Positions 15,882 through 25,170 of a stretch of DNA of 64,000 nucleotides are shown piece after piece (the first letter of the stretch is position 1; every line of letters starts with the position of its first letter). The notes beneath the pieces were generated by a model. The model saw only the letters and a program-made list of their open reading frames with translations. It was not told the origin of the DNA and made no database searches. The stretch is from Fen-1258 sp964441505 (lineage in GTDB: Bacteria > Bacteroidota > Ignavibacteria > Ignavibacteriales > Melioribacteraceae): assembly GCA_964441505.1 (NCBI GenBank), contig CAYTUV010000017.1, positions 12,769 to 76,768 of the forward strand, in the 5' to 3' direction. The position numbers and the translations under genes were made by a program.

Positions 15882-17159
15882 TTAATTTGAAGAAAATCCT
15901 GCCGAACTGTATCTGCCCAGAATATAAGAACTATCTCCGGTGTATGGATTTCCTTTGACCCTTATGATTAGATTATATTCTCCAATACCGCGACGAGGGC
16001 TTTTATACGTTAACTGATAAAAACTATTCGCGTAATCAGTAATCTTTTTTTGAATAAGTGTAAACTGATTCTCTAACTGGCTGGCATCATTAATTCCATA
16101 AAAACCGGCTCTGCCGATTCTGGTTAAAGTTTCCTCATCGAGCTGGTCTTTACCGCGCAAACCAATTGTATACACAGATTTATTTTTAACAGCATTCAGC
16201 GCTTCCGTTAAAGCCTGAACGGTTGGTCTTGATGTTTCATTACCATCGGTGAAGACAATCATTGATCCCTGAAGAACATCATTGATGGAAAAATTATCCT
16301 GCCAGAGTGAAGCGCCTTTAACAACTGCACTATAGAGACCGGTTGTGTTGGCTCCAATTTTATATCTGCTTATTGCGCGATCAAGTGAATCCTGCAGATT
16401 TGTAAAATTGGAAAGCATCTCAACATTTTCAGAAAACTGATAAATAGAAACTTCCTGATTTACCGTAATTTTTTTAACAAATGAGGAAGCAGCAGCTCTT
16501 ATTTTATCTATTTCAATGCCTGTTAAACTTGTGCTGTTATCCAGCATTAAAACGGTTCTGATTTTATAAGGAAGTTCGGTCTGTTTTTTTATCTCAATTG
16601 CAGATTCGGATTGAAGCGGTAAACCATCCTCAAAAAATTCAAAATCAGTTGTCTGAAAATTTGTAACACCGTTATTGTCCAGATCAACTACCTGAAATAA
16701 AAAATTAACAAGATTGGGGAGCAACGTATTAAATTTTTTCAGCACCAGCGCATAACCGGTGGAACCGGGGTTACTATTCGCAGAGGTTGCAAAAGTCCAG
16801 ACCGATGAAGTCTTTTGCGTTCCATCAGAATAATTAGCAACAACACGCCAATAATATGTTGTATTGTAATCAAGCGGAAACGGGTAAACGAGTGACTGTT
16901 TATCGGTTTTGTACGCAACTGATTTCACAGGGGGATTCACTTTATCAAGATAGACATCATAAGATACCGCGTTTTCAGTATTCCATTTAAATGTCTGAAT
17001 TATTGACTGGTTAGTCGAATTATTCAAAGGTTGAATTGCTGTCAAAACTGAGGAATCTGACGGAATAACATTTGTTGCTTCACCCTCAAATTTGCATTGG
17101 ACCAATACGAAAATTAGTAGCAGGTCTATCCAGAGAATCTGTTTGATTGATCTTAGCAT
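15882..17159 (-). CDS. VWA-domain lipoprotein with fibronectin-like domain
   Basis: A 425-residue exported protein. The N-terminus ends in LLIFVLVQCKF, a lipobox-like site. Residues 40-125 form a fibronectin/Ig-like domain (TYYWRVVANYSDGTQ). Residues 195-390 form a von Willebrand A domain with the MIDAS sequence MLDNSTSLTG (DxSxS form DNSTS), IVFTDGNET and VYTIGLRG. Such proteins bind partners through a metal ion. It follows the M48 protease gene on the same strand, at the end of the Bat region, so a link to envelope integrity is plausible but unproven. Confidence 0.8.
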   Translation of the reverse strand: MLRSIKQILWIDLLLIFVLVQCKFEGEATNVIPSDSSVLTAIQPLNNSTNQSIIQTFKWNTENAVSYDVYLDKVNPPVKSVAYKTDKQSLVYPFPLDYNTTYYWRVVANYSDGTQKTSSVWTFATSANSNPGSTGYALVLKKFNTLLPNLVNFLFQVVDLDNNGVTNFQTTDFEFFEDGLPLQSESAIEIKKQTELPYKIRTVLMLDNSTSLTGIEIDKIRAAASSFVKKITVNQEVSIYQFSENVEMLSNFTNLQDSLDRAISRYKIGANTTGLYSAVVKGASLWQDNFSINDVLQGSMIVFTDGNETSRPTVQALTEALNAVKNKSVYTIGLRGKDQLDEETLTRIGRAGFYGINDASQLENQFTLIQKKITDYANSFYQLTYKSPRRGIGEYNLIIRVKGNPYTGDSSYILGRYSSAGFSSN

Positions 17160-17205
17160 TTATAAGAGTTTTATTGTTGATCTACTACAAATATAAGTAA
17201 TAAAA

Positions 17206-18369
17206 TCATTTTTGTAAGTGCGAAGTTTCCGATTGCAGGAATGCGATTCTATTTTTGATAGAAGGATGACTGTAGAAAAACCACTCAATGAATGGATGGG
17301 GTTCCCGGTCCCCAAGATTTTGTTCGGTTATTTTTTCCAATGTGCTTATAAAAGCTTCAGTTTTATTCGTCGAAGAGACAGCATATTCGTCCGCTTCAAA
17401 CTCGAACCTGCGAGAGATACAATTCGAAACCGGCGTATAAACTAATCCGATTAACGCACCCCACAGCGCTATGAGAGGAAGCGAAGATATCTGAGTTATT
17501 TCAGCAAAACCAAACCAGTTTAAAGAGTGATAGTGAAGTTGGGCAATAAGTAAAAATGTTGCAAAGCTTGCGATTGTGCCGACCGCAATATTCTTCACAA
17601 TATGTTTCTTCTTGTAATGTCCCAATTCGTGAGCGATGACTGTTTCAATTTCGTCATTTGCGTAATTGTTTAACAGAGTGTCTCCGAGCAGTATCCTTTT
17701 GGTTTTTCCAAGCCCTGTAAACGCCGCGTTTGCCTTCTTTGTGTTCTTGCTCATGTTGAATTTGAAAACGTTTTCAACTTTTAGCCCCACATCTTTGCTT
17801 AATGCCACAATCTTCCCTTTCAGATATTCATTCTCTATCGGAGTAATTTTATAGAAGATCGGCATGATAACGATTGGCAAAATCTGAGCAAGTACAACAG
17901 AAAAAATGAATATGACTACTGCAAAGGGAAGCCACCACATTAGTCCAAAAGTTTTCATCACAAAGTAAAATAGAAGAAGCAGCGGCAGACCTATTACACT
18001 CCCCACTAGAGTCCCCTTCGCGCCTTCCAAAATCCATTTCCAGAGAGTCTGATTGGAAAGATTGTATTTATGCTCTAGATAAAAACCAAGATAATAATTA
18101 AGAGGAGAGAAAAGTACCGATGATGCGATTCCCAGAACAACTATGTAAGCCAGCAGTAACAAATAATCGTTTTGAATTGATAAGCGAAGATGATTTTCAA
18201 GCTGCCGGCTGAATCCCAACCAGACGAAAAGTAAAAGAAGTATGAACGAAACAATAGCCTCGGAGATTCCGAGTAAGAGTTTTGTGCTGCTGTATTTTTT
18301 TGCTTGTGTATTATCCAAACTATATCTGTCCGAAAATACTTTTCTGTATCCATCCCACTTTACCGTCAA
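17206..18369 (-). CDS. M48 family (Ste24/HtpX-like) membrane metalloprotease
   Basis: A 387-residue integral membrane zinc protease of the CAAX prenyl protease 1 type. It shows five or more hydrophobic segments, the zinc motif HELGHYKKKH (HExxH), and the downstream FEADEYAV that supplies the third ligand. The motif KANAAFTGLGKTKRILLGDTL before the HExxH is typical. The start shown is a TTG inside batE; another TTG at 18318, just past the batE stop, is an equally good start. It is the last member of the Bat-linked run before the VWA lipoprotein. Confidence 0.88.
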   Translation of the reverse strand: MTVKWDGYRKVFSDRYSLDNTQAKKYSSTKLLLGISEAIVSFILLLLFVWLGFSRQLENHLRLSIQNDYLLLLAYIVVLGIASSVLFSPLNYYLGFYLEHKYNLSNQTLWKWILEGAKGTLVGSVIGLPLLLLFYFVMKTFGLMWWLPFAVVIFIFSVVLAQILPIVIMPIFYKITPIENEYLKGKIVALSKDVGLKVENVFKFNMSKNTKKANAAFTGLGKTKRILLGDTLLNNYANDEIETVIAHELGHYKKKHIVKNIAVGTIASFATFLLIAQLHYHSLNWFGFAEITQISSLPLIALWGALIGLVYTPVSNCISRRFEFEADEYAVSSTNKTEAFISTLEKITEQNLGDREPHPFIEWFFYSHPSIKNRIAFLQSETSHLQK

Positions 18370-19126
18370 TCAGCCGGATCTTTGACCAGTCATTCACATG
18401 ATCCTCGATTGTAAATTTTATCCCTTCGTGAATCACAAACGCATCGTTGCTTTTTATATCCGGCGATACTTTTACCGAATAATTTTGTTCCAATAAAATT
18501 CCGAAATCGGAAGCCGCTTCGCGGTTGACACGGACAAAGAGTATTACGGCCGCAATGATAAGAACGGATAAAGAAATTGAACTGCTCAGAAATGATAGTC
18601 GCTGAAGTCTCGTCCGGCGGGAGAATAAATAGATGGCAATACTTGCTAATAATATCCAAAAAACAATCACAACAACTAACGACCATCCCGAAATGTTTAA
18701 AGAGGTAACTAACCCTTCCCACCATGAAACTATGAAGAGCTTAGGAAGTTGCGATATTTTATCAACCGTTCTTGAATTAGCAATTTTTAGATTGTAAGCT
18801 AAATCCTCATCGTTCGGCTCTATCTTTAATCCTTTTTCGTAACTGTAAATTGCATAACCAAGTTTACCGGTTTTGAAATAGGCATTTCCGAGATTATAAT
18901 ATGTTGCACCGCTTTCAAATCCTTGTCCAAGGATTTTTTTATACCCTTCAATTGCTAATTCATAATTTCCCTGCTGATAATATTTGTTGGCGCTCTTCAT
19001 CAATTCATCAGGAGACTGTGCCGCCAGTTTTGAAAAAGAGAAAAGAATAAATAAATGTATCGTACTCAATAGCAAGATATTTATGTACCGGATATTCTTC
19101 ATGGGATTTTTAGTAATTAATTTCAT
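18320..19126 (-). CDS. batE: BatE-like TPR protein
   Basis: A 268-residue protein with an N-terminal hydrophobic signal, TPR repeats at about 38-105 (ANKYYQQGNYELAIEGYKKI, ATYYNLGNAYFKTGKLGYAI), two membrane segments (about 140-165 and 180-205) and a C-terminal SH3-like part (RLIDGKVGWIQKSIFGQI). This is the BatE plan from aerotolerance operons. It overlaps batD by 4 nt. A second Met eight residues later (start 19102) could be the true start. Confidence 0.85.
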   Translation of the reverse strand: MKLITKNPMKNIRYINILLLSTIHLFILFSFSKLAAQSPDELMKSANKYYQQGNYELAIEGYKKILGQGFESGATYYNLGNAYFKTGKLGYAIYSYEKGLKIEPNDEDLAYNLKIANSRTVDKISQLPKLFIVSWWEGLVTSLNISGWSLVVVIVFWILLASIAIYLFSRRTRLQRLSFLSSSISLSVLIIAAVILFVRVNREAASDFGILLEQNYSVKVSPDIKSNDAFVIHEGIKFTIEDHVNDWSKIRLIDGKVGWIQKSIFGQI

Positions 19127-20958
19127 CGTTTTCTCCTGGCATCGAGTGAGGAATCAACTTCGACAATAACCCTCACCGCTTCATCATAAAATTCCGGCGC
19201 AACAGCGGAGGTTTCTCCTTCAGGCGCAAACCGGGCGTACTCACATTTCTCCGCTATTCGTTTAACACGATCAATCAAAACTCCATCAATATTTCTGAAA
19301 AGCAATTTTTCGACGGCGCCATCAAGAGTAAATTCCGATTTCTGAATTGCAAGTTTATCTTCAAGATATCCGAACAAAGCAAGTGACAATTCTGAATAGA
19401 AATTCGGAGTATCATTTTTATCGAGAGCTGCTTTTGCCAAATTCAGTCTCTTGCGCGCGGCCTTTTCCGCTTTCTGATATCGCATCAACTGAACATTGCC
19501 AGAAAGTTTATCCTGCTTTCTCTTCAAAACTACAGCGCCAATTAATCCTAACAGAGGAAGCACTATTGAAACCCAGAACCACGGACGAATGAGTGTGAGT
19601 TCCTGACGCGGTTCAAGATTAAAATCCGAAGTCTTGATAAATCTGATGTCCTCGCTGAGAAGTTTGATATCTTCTCTCACAAATCCATGTGAAGCGGTTT
19701 CATTTCCTGCAATACCCTGGCGTACATTAATTTTGAATGCAGGAGATTTTATGGTTACATATTTTCTGGCTGAAGGACTAAAATAGGTAAACTCAATTGG
19801 CGGAATTTCTTTCTCGCCGGAATTGCGCGGTACAATCAGATAGTCAATTATTTTTTGTCCAGTTACAACAGCCCCGCGGTTAATATTTTCAACAGTTTTA
19901 GGTTCATATTTTTCAAAACCGGTAGGCAATTGCGGTTCAGGAACTTTCAAAAGTTTTAAGTTGCCGCTTCCGCTAACGATAAGCCGGAGTGTAAGACTTT
20001 CATTCGCTACAACTTCTTCCCTGTCAATTTCAGCTTTGAAGTTAAGCTCACCAACAGCACCGTTGAATGACGGGGGCGCATTCGCAGGAAGAGGATCAAC
20101 CGTCACTTTAATTGTGTTTGACTTAGCAGGAAATTCAACCGTCTCTGATTTCCCGAAGAATGAATCATTAAAGAACTCGTCAAAAATATCGTTGCCGGTT
20201 TTTTTCTTTTTGACAATCACCGGAACATTTAATTCGAACGGGGTTACGGAAAGCGTGCCCGTCTTTGATGGAAAGAGAGCTACCTGCTTGATCTTTGCGA
20301 CTCTGAATCGTTCTCCATTGTGCATCCCGATTTCAAAATTAATATTCTGAAGAGGTCCGACTTCCTCTGCCCAGAATCCTTCATATGATGGGAGTTTCGA
20401 GATCTGTGGCGAGGCAATGTTCAATTTTGTATAAAGCTTGTATGTAACTGTTATCTGTTCACCAAGAAGCGCGCGGGTTTTATTTGCTTCGGCTATAATG
20501 AAAACATTTTTTCCAAGTTCTTCCTGCGAATATCCGCCGGTACTCTCTTTTTGCTGCTGGGGTGTTCCTTTTTCAACTTTAACTTTGAGCGGCTGAGTTG
20601 TGAAGGTTTTTCCATTGAAGTCCACCGATGCCGTGCCGATGGTAAATTCACCGATCGCTGTTGGCTGTAAAATATAAACGAAGGACATCGAGCCGGATAC
20701 TTTTCCGTTGATTATCTGCATGCTGCTCGATTGATTCGGACCGCTTAAAATTTTAAAACCGCTGAAAGCCGGTTGACGTAAATTACTAAGTCCATTTACA
20801 TCTGTACCTTCAAACGTAAAATAAATTTGAAAGCGGTCGAACTGCCCGACAGTTGTTCTATCAATAGAGGCGCTGAACTGCTGAGCGCTGAGATTTACCA
20901 CAGCAATCAGTAAGATTAAACTGAGTAAAAATGTTTTTTGAATACTGTTTCTATCCAT
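19123..20958 (-). CDS. batD: BatD family protein (oxygen-tolerance domain)
   Basis: A 611-residue envelope protein with a cleavable signal peptide (ending near VNLSAQ), tandem Ig-like beta domains (FSASIDRTTVGQFDRFQIYF), a membrane helix at about 455-475 (WFWVSIVLPLLGLIGAVVL) and a cytosolic C-terminal part. These features define BatD of the Bat operon. Its homologues appear as partners of the VWA proteins BatA and BatB. It is separated from batC by an 81-nt spacer that holds a dispersed hairpin element. Confidence 0.92.
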   Translation of the reverse strand: MDRNSIQKTFLLSLILLIAVVNLSAQQFSASIDRTTVGQFDRFQIYFTFEGTDVNGLSNLRQPAFSGFKILSGPNQSSSMQIINGKVSGSMSFVYILQPTAIGEFTIGTASVDFNGKTFTTQPLKVKVEKGTPQQQKESTGGYSQEELGKNVFIIAEANKTRALLGEQITVTYKLYTKLNIASPQISKLPSYEGFWAEEVGPLQNINFEIGMHNGERFRVAKIKQVALFPSKTGTLSVTPFELNVPVIVKKKKTGNDIFDEFFNDSFFGKSETVEFPAKSNTIKVTVDPLPANAPPSFNGAVGELNFKAEIDREEVVANESLTLRLIVSGSGNLKLLKVPEPQLPTGFEKYEPKTVENINRGAVVTGQKIIDYLIVPRNSGEKEIPPIEFTYFSPSARKYVTIKSPAFKINVRQGIAGNETASHGFVREDIKLLSEDIRFIKTSDFNLEPRQELTLIRPWFWVSIVLPLLGLIGAVVLKRKQDKLSGNVQLMRYQKAEKAARKRLNLAKAALDKNDTPNFYSELSLALFGYLEDKLAIQKSEFTLDGAVEKLLFRNIDGVLIDRVKRIAEKCEYARFAPEGETSAVAPEFYDEAVRVIVEVDSSLDARRKR

Positions 20959-20974
20959 AATTATCTATTCTTAA

Positions 20975-21031
20975 TGTAGAAACGCGATTCATCGCGTGTT
21001 AATTAGGAGACGTCATGAATGACGTCTCTAC
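20975..21031. repeat. Hairpin repeat of the TGTAGA family between batC and batD
   Basis: The element opens with TGTAGAAACG and closes with CGTCTCTACA, which are inverted copies with one mismatch. Inside lie two perfect hairpins: CGCGAT-TC-ATCGCG and GAGACGTCAT-GA-ATGACGTCTC. Related palindromes occur at 39165-39187 and 42169-42196. Its place inside an operon could reduce read-through or stabilise mRNA ends. Confidence 0.75.
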
Positions 21032-21039
21032 AAAAATGA

Positions 21040-21726
21040 TTACCAGTCTTTATCCGTAGTTACCGGTTTACCTTTTACCTTTCGCAATTTCTTCTGGGTG
21101 TTCGTTTCGTTGTTCTTTAATGCTTCTAAAATACGCTGAGCTTCCTCTTTCGATATCTGATTCTTCTGCTGCTGTTGCTGCTGATTCTGCTGTTTATCTT
21201 TATTCTGATCTTTCTGATCCTGGTTTTGCTGCTGCTGGTCTTTATTCTGATTTTTATTCTTGTCTTTGTTTTTATCATACTTGTTTTTCTGCTTATCCTG
21301 CTTTATCATATTCAGCGCATAGGAAAGATTGTATTTGGTTTCAAGATCATCCGGGTTTTGTTTTAGAGAGTTCTTGTATGCGCCTATACTTTCCTGGTAC
21401 TTCTGCTGCTTCAATAAAGAATTTCCGATGTTATGATAAACTTTTGACTGGTTTTCTTTATGCTCGGTAAATTGCAAAGAATTCTTATATGATTGGATTG
21501 CTTCATCATACCGTCTCTGTTTATAATATGCATCACCGAGATTGAAATGTCCCTGGAACAATTCGGGATCCTTTTCCAATCCTTTTTTGAATTTTACCTC
21601 AGCATCGGCATACTTTTTTGTTTTGTAAAGATCCACACCGTCATTGTTCAGTTCCCTTTTACTCTGAGCCAAAGCAAGTGAAGAAATAAATAAAACAGCC
21701 GATAAGAATAAACTCCTATTCATCAT
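21040..21726 (-). CDS. batC: BatC-like TPR protein
   Basis: From the ATG that overlaps the batB stop by 4 nt (ATGA), the product has 228 residues. A signal peptide (MMNRSLFLSAVLFISSLALA) is followed by TPR units (VDLYKTKKYADAEVKFKKGL, HFNLGDAYYKQRRYDEAIQS, VYHNIGNSLLKQQKYQESIG), then a long Lys/Asn/Gln/Asp-rich low-complexity tail and a short conserved end (EEAQRILEALKNNE). This matches BatC. A longer reading frame upstream would extend into batB and is unlikely. Confidence 0.88.
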   Translation of the reverse strand: MMNRSLFLSAVLFISSLALAQSKRELNNDGVDLYKTKKYADAEVKFKKGLEKDPELFQGHFNLGDAYYKQRRYDEAIQSYKNSLQFTEHKENQSKVYHNIGNSLLKQQKYQESIGAYKNSLKQNPDDLETKYNLSYALNMIKQDKQKNKYDKNKDKNKNQNKDQQQQNQDQKDQNKDKQQNQQQQQQKNQISKEEAQRILEALKNNETNTQKKLRKVKGKPVTTDKDW

Positions 21727-22766
21727 TTTTTTACCTCGCGTAACTTCTCGAACCTTGCGAGCCATTTTGATTTATTTGATGAAATGAAAAATTCACCGAT
21801 TAAAATGAAAATTGCCGGGAACAAGAAATAGTAAAATCTATCTTCGTATTCAGTAATCCGTTTGGAACCGTACTCCGAATGCTGAATTTTTGCCAGATCA
21901 TTATAGATAGCTTCGAGTTCATCTTCTGTGTTACTGCCTTTATAATATTTTCCGTCCGTCTTTTCAGAAATTGTTTTTAAAATGGTTTCATCCAGTTTGG
22001 TCAGAACAATATTTCCTTCATTGTCTTTCTTGTATCCTCTTTGTACACCCGAGTCATCATAAACCGGAATTGGAACACCTGCCGGTGACCCGAATCCTAT
22101 TGAATAAATTGCAACTTCTTTTGATTTGGCTTCATCAAGTGAAGCATCAATGTTCCCTTCATGATCTTCGCCATCAGTTATTACAACAATCGCCTTTTTT
22201 GTACCATCATCATAACGGAATGATTTAAGCGCCAGATCTATTGCCTGACCAATTGCCGTTCCCGGCTGTGGTACCGAATTAAAATCAACCGCATTAAGAA
22301 ATAAACTTGCCGCAGAATAATCCGACGTTAACGGGAACTGAATATAAGCTTGTCCTGCGAAGACCACTAAACCAATTTTATCGCCCTGTAATTTCTGAAT
22401 GAGCTTGGCGATTTCGAATTTTGCTTTTTCCAAACGGCTCGGTTTAATATCTTCTGCACCCATACTTTTAGAAACATCCAATAAAATGTAGACCTCAATT
22501 CCGATCTGCTTCATATCTTCTATCTTGGTTCCGATCTGCGGATTAGCAAGAGCTACAATTATGAGGGCAATTGCAAAAAGTGAAAGTCCATACTTCACCC
22601 ATGATTTTAATTTGCTTCTCAATGGAAATAGAATATTGTGCATCTTTGCGCCGGCAAATTTTTCAAGAACTTTGTTCTGCTTCTGCATTGTATACCAATA
22701 AAGTGCAATCAATGCCGGTATTAGCCAGAGCAGGTAGAGGTATTCGATATTTGCAAATCGTATCAT
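21723..22766 (-). CDS. batB: BatB-like VWA membrane protein
   Basis: From the Met in MIRFANIEYLYLLW the protein has 347 residues, with two N-terminal membrane segments (about 6-25 and 55-75), a VWA domain (about 88-290) and a C-terminal helix. The MIDAS motif is LLDVSKSMGAEDI (DxSxS) and KAIVVITDGEDHEGN carries the DG motif. An in-frame extension of 29 residues runs into the neighbouring GxxExxY cassette and is probably not translated. BatA and BatB are paralogues that form complexes at the inner membrane. Confidence 0.9.
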   Translation of the reverse strand: MIRFANIEYLYLLWLIPALIALYWYTMQKQNKVLEKFAGAKMHNILFPLRSKLKSWVKYGLSLFAIALIIVALANPQIGTKIEDMKQIGIEVYILLDVSKSMGAEDIKPSRLEKAKFEIAKLIQKLQGDKIGLVVFAGQAYIQFPLTSDYSAASLFLNAVDFNSVPQPGTAIGQAIDLALKSFRYDDGTKKAIVVITDGEDHEGNIDASLDEAKSKEVAIYSIGFGSPAGVPIPVYDDSGVQRGYKKDNEGNIVLTKLDETILKTISEKTDGKYYKGSNTEDELEAIYNDLAKIQHSEYGSKRITEYEDRFYYFLFPAIFILIGEFFISSNKSKWLARFEKLREVKK

Positions 22767-22772
22767 ATTGTA

Positions 22773-23222
22773 AATGGCACGCAGATTAAACCGATCTAAC
22801 TGATTTGAACCGATTTTCAAAAATTTTCCTTTTGATCTGCGGTGTTTTTCCAAAGTTTAGTAATAATCCAACTTCAATTTCAGTTGCTTTTAGATAATTC
22901 AATAATTGTGCTTCATGTTCTTCAACTAATCCTTCTGCGGCTTTTAGTTCGACGATTACAGAATCCTGAACGATTATATCAGCAAAGTATTCGCCGATTT
23001 TCTTTTCCTTATAATATACATCAATTGGTTTCTGCTTTTCACATTTCATATTCATCGAACACAATTCAATCATTATAGCATTCTCATAAACTTTTTCCAA
23101 AAATCCGAATCCCAATGAATTATAAACAGTATAAAACGCTTTAATAATCTTATCGGTAATATCTTTGTGTAAATATTCCATCTGTTTCAATCTGTTTAAT
23201 CAGTTAAATCTGTGTGCCATTT
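22773..23222. mobile_element. GxxExxY cassette with terminal inverted repeats, inserted in the bat operon
   Basis: The ends at 22773-22814 and 23182-23222 are inverted copies, identical at about 33 of 42 aligned positions, both beginning AATGGCACRCAGATT on the outward side. Between them lies only the GxxExxY gene. The gene's last codons lie inside the left repeat. The cassette separates batA from batB, which are normally adjacent. No transposase is present, so any movement would need outside help. A lone related end occurs at 27261-27299. Confidence 0.65.
22786..23181 (-). CDS. GxxExxY family protein
   Basis: A 131-residue protein that starts at the ATG of MEYLHKDITDKI; an upstream TTG lies within the terminal repeat. 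The name-giving motif is seen as GFGFLEKVYENAI (GxxExxY form LGFGFLEKVY). YFADIIVQDSVIVELKAAEG has the D-x(n)-ExK pattern of PD-(D/E)XK nuclease-like folds, to which this family is assigned. Its function is unknown in the literature I can recall. It is common as multicopy cassettes in Bacteroidota-like genomes. Confidence 0.85.
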   Translation of the reverse strand: MEYLHKDITDKIIKAFYTVYNSLGFGFLEKVYENAIMIELCSMNMKCEKQKPIDVYYKEKKIGEYFADIIVQDSVIVELKAAEGLVEEHEAQLLNYLKATEIEVGLLLNFGKTPQIKRKIFENRFKSVRSV

Positions 23223-23231
23223 AAAATTCAA

Positions 23232-24239
23232 TCACGGCAGTTTTCTCAAATATGTCCTCGTCAGTCCTAAGTCCGTAAGCAGAAGAAACAATCCAATGAA
23301 CACCCATCCGTAAAAAAGTTCTTTGGCGTTTCTGTAAGAAGTAACTTCCACACGCGTTTTTTCCAGACGGTCAATTTCTTCGTAAATCTGGACCAACTTC
23401 CTGTTGTCGGTTGCACGAAAATATTTTCCGGCTGTTATACCGGATATTTGTCTTAGAATATTTTCATCTATCTCAACCGGCACCATCTGATAACGAATTC
23501 CAAATGGAGTTTGAAACGGGTACGGCGCTTCACCAATTGTTCCAACGCCGACTGTGTAAATTCTTATCCCAAATTTCTGAGCGATCTGTGCCGCGGTCAA
23601 CGGATCAATTTCACCACGATTATTCACACCGTCAGTTAACAAAATCATTACTTTACTTTTGGCTTTACTATCTTTCAATCTGTTAACGCCATTTGCTATT
23701 GCATTACCTATTGCGGTTCCGTCTTCAATCATACCGGTGTGAATTTCTCTCAGAAGATTGCGTAATACGGAATAATCAATCGTTAGGGGACATTGTGTAA
23801 AACTCTCTCCTGAAAAAACCACCAGACCGATTTTATCATTTGTCCTTCCTGCGATAAAATCATCAATTACTTTTTTTGCAGCATCAACACGGTTAGGTTT
23901 AAAATCTTCCGCCAGCATACTTCCTGAGATATCGAGCACCATGGCGATATCTATTCCTTCGGCGTAAAAATTCTCTCCGCTCGAAAAACTCTGCGGACGA
24001 GCGGCAGCAATAATGAAAAAAGCTATAGCCGCGATCTTTAACCATGCCGGTAGATGAGTAAGTTTTTCCTTCAGGTTTTTTGGTACACTGCCGAATATAT
24101 GCAATGATGAAAAAGTGAGACTTGGAGAGATAGAATCGCTCTTTTTCCAATACCAGTATGCAATAGCTGGTATAATCAGTAGCAGCCACAACACAAATGG
24201 ATAAGCGAATTTTACGTCACTAAACATTTTTCTCCTCAC
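23232..24239 (-). CDS. batA: BatA-like VWA membrane protein
   Basis: A 335-residue protein with two N-terminal helices (about 10-24 and 60-78), a VWA domain (about 90-300) and a C-terminal helix (LFYGWVFIGLFLLLTDLGL). The MIDAS is VLDISGSMLAEDF (DxSxS), and MILLTDGVNNRGE has the DG motif. It overlaps the preceding DUF4381-like gene by 20 nt, or 8 nt if the start is the second Met. With BatB it forms the VWA core of the aerotolerance system. Confidence 0.92.
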   Translation of the reverse strand: MRRKMFSDVKFAYPFVLWLLLIIPAIAYWYWKKSDSISPSLTFSSLHIFGSVPKNLKEKLTHLPAWLKIAAIAFFIIAAARPQSFSSGENFYAEGIDIAMVLDISGSMLAEDFKPNRVDAAKKVIDDFIAGRTNDKIGLVVFSGESFTQCPLTIDYSVLRNLLREIHTGMIEDGTAIGNAIANGVNRLKDSKAKSKVMILLTDGVNNRGEIDPLTAAQIAQKFGIRIYTVGVGTIGEAPYPFQTPFGIRYQMVPVEIDENILRQISGITAGKYFRATDNRKLVQIYEEIDRLEKTRVEVTSYRNAKELFYGWVFIGLFLLLTDLGLTRTYLRKLP

Positions 24240-25170
24240 TTACAATCTGAGGTTGTGGAACTGGAATAGTCTGGTTGACAATATCGTATGCCTGTTTCAT
24301 CATCTCTTCATTCACTTTAGGCATAGGCTCAAATTTCGCAAACTTGACAAGGTCAGCATTACTGAAGAAGCTATCAGATGTTCCCACAATCTGTTTTCCC
24401 TCTTCCATATAACTAAGGACGGCGAGGATTTCGGAAGATGTCATTTCAAGAGCACGGAAGTTAAAGCGGTCTTCGAAATATTGGCGTACAATCTCTGTTA
24501 CATCGCTGTGATACTCTTTCACCAATCCGCTCTGCCAAAGTTTTTTCTGTTCAAGTTCTGAAAGTTTTGAAAGTGCAATTTCGTGCGGAGGAATTTTAAC
24601 TTCGGGCAGAAGGTTTTCCTTCAGGGCATTTTTCTTTTTGTAATATCTGTAGATGAAATATGCGGCGACAATAAGTATAAAAACTCCAAGGACAATCAAA
24701 CCAATCAACAACCAATTCAGAGGAAGTTTCATTGGCTCCTTAACATCTCTTATATCCTCCTGCACATTAACAGGAATTGTCCGAACCGTGATTGTAACAG
24801 GATTTGTTTTAATTGTCCTCCGTGTTGAGCCGCCGAGATCAACATATTCAATTGCAATTGAAGGAATAGTTACCTGAGCTGAATCATATTTCGAAAAGAT
24901 AAAATTGTACCTCTCAATAATTTTATTATCTACTTCCTTTTTCTCTGCCGATAAAGTCTGAATATACTCAAGAATTTTTATGCTGTCTTTCACTGAAGGA
25001 AGATAAACTGATACTCCCTTCTCATGTGTAATTTCTATCCGATACTTAATAAAATCACCAACTTTGTAAATGCTGGTATCAGTGGTTGCACTTACAGTTA
25101 TATTCTGTGCAGTCACCAAGGTGAGATAAAATAGACTCCAAAGGAAAATCAATCGTAAAAACTTTACCAT
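24220..25170 (-). CDS. DUF4381-like exported membrane protein of the Bat operon
   Basis: A 316-residue protein with a signal peptide (ending LVTAQ), a beta-sandwich resembling a BatD repeat (SATTDTSIYKVGDFIKYRIE), a membrane helix at about 155-178 (WLLIGLIVLGVFILIVAAYF) and a cytosolic helical domain (KEYHSDVTEIVRQYFEDRF, EMTSSEILAVL). That C-terminal motif is seen in DUF4381 proteins of MoxR-DUF58-VWA operons. It overlaps the DUF58 gene by 7 nt and batA by 20 nt. Its exact role is unknown. Confidence 0.75.
   Translation of the reverse strand: MVKFLRLIFLWSLFYLTLVTAQNITVSATTDTSIYKVGDFIKYRIEITHEKGVSVYLPSVKDSIKILEYIQTLSAEKKEVDNKIIERYNFIFSKYDSAQVTIPSIAIEYVDLGGSTRRTIKTNPVTITVRTIPVNVQEDIRDVKEPMKLPLNWLLIGLIVLGVFILIVAAYFIYRYYKKKNALKENLLPEVKIPPHEIALSKLSELEQKKLWQSGLVKEYHSDVTEIVRQYFEDRFNFRALEMTSSEILAVLSYMEEGKQIVGTSDSFFSNADLVKFAKFEPMPKVNEEMMKQAYDIVNQTIPVPQPQIVSEEKNV

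Noticed and set aside
21175..21366. Hydrophobic plus-strand frame opposite batC
   Set aside because: It is the complement of the Lys/Asn/Gln-rich low-complexity tail of BatC and has no start context.
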